Below are positions 28,381 to 35,294 of a DNA stretch of 64,000 bases, piece after piece. The first letter of the stretch is position 1, and each line of letters opens with the position of its first letter. The position numbers and the translations under genes were made by a program. The DNA is from CAVVXX01 sp963707975 (GTDB lineage Bacteria; Pseudomonadota; Alphaproteobacteria; Micropepsales; Micropepsaceae), in assembly GCA_963707975.1 (NCBI GenBank), contig OY970177.1:1612001-1676000 (forward strand). Reading direction: 5' to 3'. The notes under the pieces were generated by a model. That model was not told the origin of the DNA. It ran no database searches and saw nothing but the letters and a program-made list of their open reading frames with translations.

Positions 28381-30161
28381 TATTTATCCTCCCAGCTGCG
28401 CGAGAGGCGCATGCCACTCAAGATGAGACCCGCCATCGAGTAGGTTTGCGGGAAATTCCCCCACAGGGCACCGGTTTGCGGATGCACGTCTTCGGAGAGT
28501 AGCCCGTAGCAATTGCGGTGCTTAAGAACATCGAGGAAAAAATCGCGAGCATCCTGGCGGCGCCCAAGCAGCCAGTAAGCATCGATAAGCCAAAAGCTGC
28601 ATACTAGGAACGCCGATTCTGGCACGCCGAAATCATCCTCTACGGCATATCTCATAACAAGCTTTCCACGTAATAGTTCCCGCTCAATAGCGGATACGGT
28701 ACTGACGAAGCGTGGATCGTTGGGTTCGAGCACTCCCAGATCAGCCAGGAGCAAGGCGCTCGCATCAAGATCGTCGGAATCGAAGGCCGCAGTAAATGCC
28801 TTGCGCTTCTGGTTCCACGCGCGCGCCAATAAAGTTTCCTGAATGCTATCAGCCGCAGCGCTCCAGTATGCGGAGCGATCTGACAACCCCAAGTGGGAAG
28901 CGATTGCTCCCAACCGGTTACAGCCTGCCCACGACATGGCCACAGAGTGAGTGTGCACGCGTCTGCGCCCTCGATATTCCCAGATCCCTGCATCGTCTTC
29001 GTAGGCTAACTTGGCCGCGCGAGCACCAAGCAATTCCAATAGTCGGAATAGCGGTTCATCTCCCTGCGTCGGCAAGCGGCGATCAAAGAACATTGGCATT
29101 GCGGCAAGTATGATGCTGCCATAACTGTCATGTTGCCGTTGGCCGACTGCTGCATTGCCGATGCGCACCGGTCCTTGACCACAATAGCCAGCGAGGTGCG
29201 TAGCGAAGCTTTCCTCAATTGGGTCTGTGGGCACGACGCCATAGACCGGGCGTGACTCACCTTTCATTTCTGCAGCGATGCCCAAAATAAACGATACGAA
29301 ATCCTCCATTGTTTTGGTGGCGCCAATGCGGTTCAGGGCTTTGACAACGAAATATGCGTCGCGAAGCCAGCAATAACGATAATCCCAAGTACGCTCTGAG
29401 CCTGGAGATTCCGGAACGGAAGTCGTCAACGCCGCAACAATCGCACCAGTTTCCTCAAAATTGCTTAGCTTTAGCGTGATAGCTGCGCGGATTATGGCGT
29501 CTTGCCAGTCATATGCGATGGAAAGGCGGCGCACCCACTCTACCCAATAATCGCGTGTGTGCTCACGAAACTCACGACATGTGAGATCGAGATTGCCAGG
29601 AAAGGATTCGTCTGTGCCGAACGCGAGATGCACTGGGCGCGTCAGAACGAACGGCGCCTCACGGTCGATATACGACAATGGTGCATCGGTAGTAAGACGT
29701 ATCACTCCATTCTTGCCCCAATAAGATATATGGTTTGAGCCGAGAGTACGATGAGTTATTGGCTCGCCGTAATTGTGTGTTGGCCGGTAACGGATGGTAA
29801 TACGAGGTAAGCCGGCGACCGGTTCGATGATACGAATCAACATTGGCGGGCGGGTAATGCGACCGAAATTTCTAAAACGGGGGGCGAAATCCGTAACGCG
29901 TACTGCAGCACCCTGTGCGCTCTTCAGTACAGTCTCGACGATGGCGGTATTTCGAATATAACTGGACTCATGTTCGGTTACATTTTCCAGGACAACATCA
30001 GAAAATCCTTCTTCTCTGTCTCCTGAAAGTAGCCTTGAGAAAATTGGATCGCCATCGAATCGAGGGAAACACCACCAAACGAGCTTTCCCATCGGGTTAA
30101 GAAGCGCCGCGGTATTGCAATTGCCGATAACCGCAAGATCGAGATCGCATTTCGTCATCAC
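28368..30161 (-). CDS. Glycoside hydrolase family 15 protein (glucoamylase/trehalase type)
   Basis: 597-residue cytoplasmic GH15 enzyme. Hallmarks are ERTWDYRYCWLRDAYFVVKAL around residue 265 (quoted here as its core RTWDYRYCWLRDA), GYCGQGPVRIGNAA, and the C-terminal acid GVPESAFLVCSFWLIDAYWL. No signal peptide. GH15 members in trehalose operons include trehalases acting on alpha,alpha-1,1 bonds; glucoamylase activity is the alternative. The gene overlaps otsB (ATGA) and otsA (13 bases), so synthesis and a probable hydrolase are made from one transcript. Confidence 0.92.
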   Translation of the reverse strand: MMTKCDLDLAVIGNCNTAALLNPMGKLVWWCFPRFDGDPIFSRLLSGDREEGFSDVVLENVTEHESSYIRNTAIVETVLKSAQGAAVRVTDFAPRFRNFGRITRPPMLIRIIEPVAGLPRITIRYRPTHNYGEPITHRTLGSNHISYWGKNGVIRLTTDAPLSYIDREAPFVLTRPVHLAFGTDESFPGNLDLTCREFREHTRDYWVEWVRRLSIAYDWQDAIIRAAITLKLSNFEETGAIVAALTTSVPESPGSERTWDYRYCWLRDAYFVVKALNRIGATKTMEDFVSFILGIAAEMKGESRPVYGVVPTDPIEESFATHLAGYCGQGPVRIGNAAVGQRQHDSYGSIILAAMPMFFDRRLPTQGDEPLFRLLELLGARAAKLAYEDDAGIWEYRGRRRVHTHSVAMSWAGCNRLGAIASHLGLSDRSAYWSAAADSIQETLLARAWNQKRKAFTAAFDSDDLDASALLLADLGVLEPNDPRFVSTVSAIERELLRGKLVMRYAVEDDFGVPESAFLVCSFWLIDAYWLLGRRQDARDFFLDVLKHRNCYGLLSEDVHPQTGALWGNFPQTYSMAGLILSGMRLSRSWEDKYWRG

Positions 30162-30979
30162 GAAGACGCCCCATTCTCCTCACTTAACTGGCCTAACCAG
30201 AGACGCACATCACGCGGCCTCTCGAAAAAGCCAATAGCGCCTTTAGCGAGATGGCCAACGGAAAAACCTATGCCGCTAAATTCCGGAAGGACTGCGAATA
30301 CATCGTTATCTGTTTCGTCGTCACCGATAAAAATCGGTCGACGCCCGTAGAACGGGGCGTATGACATCAGTTCGCGTAGCGCATTTCCCTTGTTGAAATG
30401 AGCTGATTTGATCTCAAAGACCGTCCTGCCGTGTAAAATTTCGGTTCCTGTGGGCGCACATTCGGCACAGATTATTGCAATTTCTTTTTGCAACATGCGT
30501 TCGAGGTTCGGGGCGAGGCGAAAATGGAGTGCAATAGCATAACCCTTATCTTCCATAAGAAGGCTTGGTGTTACTTTGAGAATATTTGCTAGCCGCGCGC
30601 GCAAATGATTATTTAGGGGTGCGGCGCGTCGCTCTTTTCTGCCGTCACGACAGTAAACGCGCAACTCTGCGCCGTGGCCGCCTATAGCGAACAACTCCAA
30701 CGGAGCAAACAAACGATCAAGTTGGGCAAGGGTGCGTCCGCTTACAAAAGCTACGGCCCCGTTGGTTCGTGCACGCAGTCGGAGTAGCGTTCTATTTAGA
30801 GACGGCGGAATTTGGACGCTTTCAGGAGTCGGAGCAATATCGAGAAGTGTCCCGTCGACGTCGAGTAAAACAGCAATATTTTTCAAGTCTAATCCCACGG
30901 ACGAGGCATAAATATCCTGAAAATAAAACGGTTGCGAGTGTACATTGCCGAGGTCACTATTTCTGTTCGTCTTTCGCAC
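30158..30979 (-). CDS. otsB: Trehalose-6-phosphate phosphatase
   Basis: HAD-superfamily phosphatase, 273 residues, releasing trehalose. Motif I is LLDVDGTLLDI, motif II VAFVSGRTLAQL, motif IV IFIGDDETDNDVF. Start is a GTG with AAGGAAG 8 bases upstream. It lies 86 bases behind a PRC-barrel gene that has its own EcfG-type promoter, so PRC gene, otsB, GH15 and otsA may form one stress operon. Confidence 0.94.
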   Translation of the reverse strand: MRKTNRNSDLGNVHSQPFYFQDIYASSVGLDLKNIAVLLDVDGTLLDIAPTPESVQIPPSLNRTLLRLRARTNGAVAFVSGRTLAQLDRLFAPLELFAIGGHGAELRVYCRDGRKERRAAPLNNHLRARLANILKVTPSLLMEDKGYAIALHFRLAPNLERMLQKEIAIICAECAPTGTEILHGRTVFEIKSAHFNKGNALRELMSYAPFYGRRPIFIGDDETDNDVFAVLPEFSGIGFSVGHLAKGAIGFFERPRDVRLWLGQLSEENGASS

Positions 30980-31065
30980 TTTGCTCTTCCTTAACGCCGC
31001 ATCATTTCTGCGTCAGTACGCAGGCCAGCGTTGCCACTAGCCTGCGTCACAGAAGCGAATATCCG

Positions 31066-31563
31066 CTAATCGGAAAACGTGTGCGGTAATTCTCTCACTT
31101 TCGCCCTGGATAGATCGGTTCTAAGGACGTTTTCGTTGGGATCGAAGTACGCGTCACTCCCGTCAAGCGTTACTGTGCGGTGGAAGTCTGTCAGGTACCC
31201 GTCGAGATCGACTTCAAGTGCCACGGGTCGGCCATAATCATCGAAGACGACCCGTTCTACACGGCCCAGGGGATCACCGAGACGATTCTCCAACACGCGA
31301 CCTGTTAATATTGCTCGAGGGTGCGCAACTGCATCGAGCGATACAAAATCTTCATTGTCGCTCGAAGAAACGGGCATCGATACGTCCCGATCGGATTGCG
31401 CATAGCGCATATTGGGGGTATCGAGCTGCTGCGCGTTGAGGTAACGCGTTGTAATTCTCTCGTCCGCGTCTGAAGCTCTGACCGGAAGCGAGGTGGAAAA
31501 AAACGCCGCACTTAACACGGCGATTGTTAATGCAGTACGGGTAGATGGGGACCTAAGCACCAT
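31066..31563 (-). CDS. Exported PRC-barrel domain protein
   Basis: 165 residues with a signal peptide (LTIAVLSAAFFSTSLPVRA) and a C-terminal PRC-barrel (ILTGRVLENRLGDPLGRVER, VVFDDYGRPVALEVDLDGYL). Probably periplasmic. A perfect EcfG-type promoter lies 72 bases upstream. Directly followed by otsB on the same strand. Function unknown. Confidence 0.8.
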   Translation of the reverse strand: MVLRSPSTRTALTIAVLSAAFFSTSLPVRASDADERITTRYLNAQQLDTPNMRYAQSDRDVSMPVSSSDNEDFVSLDAVAHPRAILTGRVLENRLGDPLGRVERVVFDDYGRPVALEVDLDGYLTDFHRTVTLDGSDAYFDPNENVLRTDLSRAKVRELPHTFSD

Positions 31564-31938
31564 CTTACTTCTCCTTCACTAGTCTAGCGCCCTACCGAGG
31601 ATGCTATTGGTGCAGCTCAGCCGCTCAATATTGGAACGTGAATGACGGAGTTTAGTTCCATGCCGTCCTTTAAAATGCAGTAGTGAATCAATCGCCTCAC
31701 ATAAGTATGAAGAGAGTTATCGATGTGGAGTCGAGTTCCCAACCATATGGAGTTAAGTGGCGATCCGTTACGTTGGGCAATGGGCATAAATTCAATGGCT
31801 CAAATGAATGGGATCACGTTGATCAGGGAAAAAATATATTCATCGGGCAACGCGGAAAATTTGACATCATTATCAGTACTTACGGCGAGCGCGGTTAGCG
31901 CGCGAAAAATCTTCCATTTTGCTGGCGAGCAGAGGTCG
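31564..31938. other. Intergenic stretch with promoter, no gene recognised
   Basis: 375 bases between two minus-strand genes. It contains the promoter at 31635-31659. Two short + frames (31683, 31723) have no family resemblance or RBS. Confidence 0.45.
31635..31659 (-). promoter_or_regulatory. EcfG-type promoter for the PRC-barrel/trehalose gene group
   Basis: Minus strand GGAAC (31659-31655), 16 bases, CGTT (31638-31635). The start codon of the PRC-barrel gene is 72 bases downstream; otsB-GH15-otsA follow in the same direction. Confidence 0.75.
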
Positions 31939-33105
31939 TTAGAATCCCTCTGATGCCTCATCATGTCGCTGTTGCATGAAATGATCTTCCGTCGCAAGCA
32001 GGCGTGCGACTGGGCGCAATGCAGGCACGTGCTGTGCAATGGTGTGAAAGAGTATCAGCACGGGAACAGCAGTGATTGCCGCCGCCACGCCCCACATCCA
32101 GACTAAGGTTGCCACCATTACAAATATGGCTACTGGGCTCACTATTATGCGCCGTGACAGAAGCCATGGCTGCAGCAGATTGGCTTCGACTGTGTTAAGG
32201 GCTAGCAGAATCAGGGGTGGCAAAAGCGCGCCCATGATCGTGTCCGAGGTTGCAAAACCAACGACAGCGGCCGCCAAGATAACAATTGTCGGGCCCACGA
32301 TGGGAATGAAATTAAGCGTGCCAAAAATCAGCCCCCAAACAACCGCGTCGTCTATTCCGGCTAACATGAAACAGAGCGCAGTCACTGCGGCAAGGCCAAA
32401 ATTGATCATAGCAAGGGTGAAGAGATAACCCGAAACCTTATGACGTACATCGCGGCAGATCCGCGCCATGCGCACACGATTAATGAAATTCCTCGGTAGT
32501 AGGATCAGCTGATTCGTATAGCGCCTACGATGTGCCAGGAGAAAAAGTGTCAAGATGGTGACATAAAGACTTTTGCCGAACAGGTTTGGCACATTGTAAA
32601 TTACAGAGGTCATCAAGCCATCGGCTACCGGAAGGTTCGGCACAGGGGTTGTCGCCTGCGTGGGCGTAACGCGGGCGATCTGCTCGGAGGCGATCTCCAT
32701 TGCTGCCAGCTGTCGCTTAAGCGGGCGCAATTTCTGCTCGACTGAATGCACGACAGCGGGCGCGCGGTTAACCCAATCCCTGACACTCGAACCAAAGGCC
32801 ATTGTTCCCGCTGCAAGCAGTAGCACGGTCAAGGCAACTGTTAGGAGTGCAGATACGGCTGAGGGAATGCCCTGTCGTTCAATAGCATACGTTATGGGTG
32901 CAAGCACCAAAGCCAAAACCACCGCAATCGCAGTCGGTGCGAGCAAATCGCCGGCTACAGCACTTCCTGCAATGGCGGAGATAGTTATGAGCCCGATAAC
33001 ACACGCACGGATGACGCTAATATCTCGCGCGATTTCCGTCTCCGAATTATGCTCTTCCCCAACTCTAAGGAGATCATCGGAATTTAGAAAATCGGCACGA
33101 GCCAT
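31939..33105 (-). CDS. AI-2E/PerM-family membrane transporter
   Basis: 388 residues with about eight hydrophobic segments: an N-terminal pair, a periplasmic/cytoplasmic insert (residues 110-165), and the C-terminal block FGTLNFIPIVGPTIVILAA plus LLALNTVEANLLQPWLLSR typical of the family (quoted in part: NFIPIVGP). The family includes the E. coli TqsA and PerM exporters; substrate unknown. The start is the ATG at 33105 behind GGGGGGA. A one-mismatch GGAAC-N16-CATT site lies about 100 bases upstream, too weak to call. Confidence 0.85.
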   Translation of the reverse strand: MARADFLNSDDLLRVGEEHNSETEIARDISVIRACVIGLITISAIAGSAVAGDLLAPTAIAVVLALVLAPITYAIERQGIPSAVSALLTVALTVLLLAAGTMAFGSSVRDWVNRAPAVVHSVEQKLRPLKRQLAAMEIASEQIARVTPTQATTPVPNLPVADGLMTSVIYNVPNLFGKSLYVTILTLFLLAHRRRYTNQLILLPRNFINRVRMARICRDVRHKVSGYLFTLAMINFGLAAVTALCFMLAGIDDAVVWGLIFGTLNFIPIVGPTIVILAAAVVGFATSDTIMGALLPPLILLALNTVEANLLQPWLLSRRIIVSPVAIFVMVATLVWMWGVAAAITAVPVLILFHTIAQHVPALRPVARLLATEDHFMQQRHDEASEGF

Positions 33106-33248
33106 TTTTATTTCCCCCCATCTGCCACTTCGAACTGAGCGGGCACCCAATCCGCGTACTTCGGCGGGGCAAGCTGAGATGCACGGACTGGCTGTCCGCT
33201 CTGCTAATCTAATGCGCCAGCTGCTTTGCGGTTCCAAAGGAACGTGGG

Positions 33249-33425
33249 CTAAAGCGCGGGTGTCTTGTCGCGTATAGCAGCGGACACCCCGGCGATCACC
33301 AGCAGAGCTATGAAGGCGAGGAGCCAGAGTTTAAATATCGTCGCGGCAACTCCCGTAAAGGCAAAGAAACCAAGGTAGGCCGCAAAGATAGCAAGTATAA
33401 AGAATGTTACTACCCAGCCGAGCAT
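33249..33425 (-). CDS. DUF1328/UPF0391 small membrane protein (second copy)
   Basis: 58 residues, MLGWVVTFFILAIFAAYLGF then a second helix ending SAAIRDKTPAL. Typical UPF0391 sequence; the frame upstream of 33425 is not family-like. It lies behind DUF883 and YqjE-type genes and is probably transcribed with them. Confidence 0.8.
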   Translation of the reverse strand: MLGWVVTFFILAIFAAYLGFFAFTGVAATIFKLWLLAFIALLVIAGVSAAIRDKTPAL

Positions 33426-33495
33426 TTGGTTTTCTCGTCCGCGAAGTTCGCGGAAACCGCTCTGCGGACGCAAGGGATCCGTAGATAGCTGGTTT

Positions 33496-33831
33496 TTATT
33501 TCTTAGCATTGAAAGCGCTCGCCGCTCCAAATAATCCAGCCAAGAGGACAGCAGACAGAGGATTATCCCTCGCGAAGCTAGCCAGAGCCGCTAGCGTGTT
33601 GTCCTCAATCTTCGCACGCGGCCTGACGCCAGCGAATAGCGCCACAATCACGATCCAGATGGCAGGGATAGTGAGAAGTAGGGACGAGGTAACTACCGCC
33701 GCGGCCAAAGGCGAAAGCACCTGTAGCCACGCGAGATAAAACGCGTAGGCGCCAAATCCTAAACCGATCACGACCAGCGCTGTCATTCCCATTAGTACCA
33801 GCGCTCGCACCGCAGTCTGAGGGCCCATCAT
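33496..33831 (-). CDS. YqjE/DUF1469-like membrane protein
   Basis: 111 residues with two long hydrophobic segments (residues 10-35 and 40-68) and a C-terminal Ala-rich helix. Resembles the YqjE/phage-holin superfamily proteins that accompany YqjD/ElaB (DUF883) genes. It starts 9 bases after the DUF883 stop. Function unknown; the association with ribosome/membrane stress proteins is family knowledge from enterobacteria. Confidence 0.7.
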   Translation of the reverse strand: MMGPQTAVRALVLMGMTALVVIGLGFGAYAFYLAWLQVLSPLAAAVVTSSLLLTIPAIWIVIVALFAGVRPRAKIEDNTLAALASFARDNPLSAVLLAGLFGAASAFNAKK

Positions 33832-33840
33832 CGTTGCGCC

Positions 33841-34152
33841 TTAACGTCGAAGAAATAGTGCACCCAGTAGAGCGCCGGCGCTCATCGATAGGGCGCAGGC
33901 CGCGAGCGGCTGCTTGCGCACCGCGGCACGAACCGAAGCGGCGCCGTCATCCGTCCACTCTTGTGCGTTTTCGATCGCATCGCTTGCCGCCGTGCTTGCC
34001 GAATGCACCGCCTCTGCCACGCCGTGGCCGGCAACATCCTTTACATCGCGGAAGAGGCCTCGCATGTCTTTTTGCAGCGCATCGAGGTCAGCTTTTAGCG
34101 CCTCAAGCCGCGCCTCAAGATTTCCGTTCATCGTTTTTTGGGTATCCACCAT
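33841..34152 (-). CDS. DUF883 (YqjD/ElaB-like) protein
   Basis: Helical protein of about 103 residues with a heptad-like N-terminal part (LEARLEALKADLDALQKDMR) and a C-terminal membrane anchor (ACALSMSAGALLGALFL) followed by RR. In E. coli such proteins tether ribosomes to the membrane in stationary phase. A longer frame starts at 34194, but the -10 of a perfect EcfG-type promoter ends at 34197, only 3 bases before that ATG, so the ATG at 34152 (behind GGAGG and AAGGAG) is preferred. Confidence 0.75.
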   Translation of the reverse strand: MVDTQKTMNGNLEARLEALKADLDALQKDMRGLFRDVKDVAGHGVAEAVHSASTAASDAIENAQEWTDDGAASVRAAVRKQPLAACALSMSAGALLGALFLRR

Positions 34153-34196
34153 CTCCTTATTATCCTCCACCTCGGTTACCACCGTGATGTCCACAA

Positions 34197-34221
34197 AACG
34201 TTCCTATTTGCGCCGGGTTCC
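34197..34221 (-). promoter_or_regulatory. EcfG-type promoter inside the phyR 3' end, for the DUF883 operon
   Basis: Minus strand GGAAC (34221-34217), 16 bases, CGTT (34200-34197). The -35 box lies in the last codons of phyR (within codons for Gly and Thr) and the -10 lies just after its stop. It drives DUF883, YqjE-like and probably DUF1328 genes and decides the DUF883 start. Confidence 0.75.
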
Positions 34222-35019
34222 CTGAACGTCAGGCTGTTTATGATTGGAGGAGTGGAAAAACAAAACTTGCCCTACCATAGCTTGGACCGTTTCGGGCAGA
34301 AATGGTTTGGTAACTAGGTATGTTGGTTCCGGACGCTCGCCAGTGAGGAGACGTTCGGGATACGCCGTGACGAAAATCACTGGTACCTCGACGCTCTTCA
34401 GGATTTCTGCCACAGCATCGGTCCCAGAACCACCTGCCCCCAGATTGATGTCAGCCAAAATCAATCCTGGCTTGTGTTTGCGCGCCAGAATTACCGCCTC
34501 TTCGCTTGTGGCAGCCATGCCCACTACTTCGTGACCAAGATCGCTCACCAGCTTCTTGAGATCAAGTGCGATTACCGATTCGTCTTCGATAATGAGCACG
34601 CGTGAAGCGAGTTGTTGTTCGATTGCATTCAGCGCCGAAATACTAGCGCGCTCGACCTCTTCTGGCGTCTCGCCGAGAATAATCGCAGCTTCATTGAACT
34701 CAAAACATTCTACCGCGGTAAGAAGCAATGCCGCACGGCTTGGTGCCGCAAGCGCGCGCAGACGTTCCTCGGGATTGGCATTGAGCTCAATGGGGGCTTC
34801 TTCATCTAAGGTTTCGGCCGAGCTTGACCAAATTGCATGGAACACCCTGTAGAGCGCCACACGTGGATCGATATCGTTTGTCAGCTCCTGCTGCCCGGCG
34901 AGCAGCGCTCTTAATGCGGCCCGCACAAAAGCGTCGCCGCTGGCCTGCGAGCCCGTCAATGCCCTGGCGTAGCGGCGCAAATAGGGCAGATGCGGAGCCA
35001 GAGATTCAGTCGCTTTCAT
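34204..35019 (-). CDS. phyR: PhyR-type general stress response regulator (anti-anti-sigma factor)
   Basis: 271 residues with the diagnostic order: N-terminal sigma-like domain (residues 1-130: HLPYLRRYARALTGSQASGD, VFHAIWSS, LLLTAVECFEFNEAAIIL) and a C-terminal receiver (residues 138-260) with Asp190 in LADINLG, the phosphorylation site. Phosphorylated PhyR sequesters NepR and frees sigma EcfG. Start ATG at 35019 behind GGGGGAAG. Neither nepR nor ecfG lies within the window, which is unusual because they are normally adjacent. A near-perfect EcfG-type promoter precedes it. Confidence 0.93.
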   Translation of the reverse strand: MKATESLAPHLPYLRRYARALTGSQASGDAFVRAALRALLAGQQELTNDIDPRVALYRVFHAIWSSSAETLDEEAPIELNANPEERLRALAAPSRAALLLTAVECFEFNEAAIILGETPEEVERASISALNAIEQQLASRVLIIEDESVIALDLKKLVSDLGHEVVGMAATSEEAVILARKHKPGLILADINLGAGGSGTDAVAEILKSVEVPVIFVTAYPERLLTGERPEPTYLVTKPFLPETVQAMVGQVLFFHSSNHKQPDVQGTRRK

Positions 35020-35046
35020 GGATCTTCCCCCTGATCTCCACACCCT

Positions 35047-35071
35047 TACGTTCGTTGCGGTGAAAAGTTCC
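35047..35071 (-). promoter_or_regulatory. Probable EcfG-type promoter for phyR
   Basis: Minus strand GGAAC (35071-35067), 16 bases, CGTA (35050-35047; consensus CGTT). Start codon 28 bases downstream. Autoregulation of phyR by its own sigma factor is known in the family. Confidence 0.6.
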
Positions 35072-35294
35072 CACCAGGGAACCACATTGGAATCATACGG
35101 AAATTCGCAATAATGCATATAGATTGTGGTAATGGAGCATGCTTATGTCATCGTGTTAAGGAGACGTACGTTCGAGCTCCTAAGGGATCTCCGCATCCGC
35201 TTTGAGTTAAAGAACTAAGCTCGCTCAGCCACCGCCGCATCCAGTTTCCCGGACTTCTGTGGATAGAGTACGCGCAGCGGAATAGGGCGGTGAG

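Noticed and set aside
31683..31953. Two overlapping short plus-strand frames as possible small proteins
   Set aside because: No RBS, no recognisable motif, and the gap is explained by the promoter of the PRC-barrel gene.
33205..33239. EcfG-type promoter for the AI-2E-type transporter
   Set aside because: GGAAC-N16-CATT has a mismatch in the -10 and lies about 100 bases from the start; too weak without other evidence.
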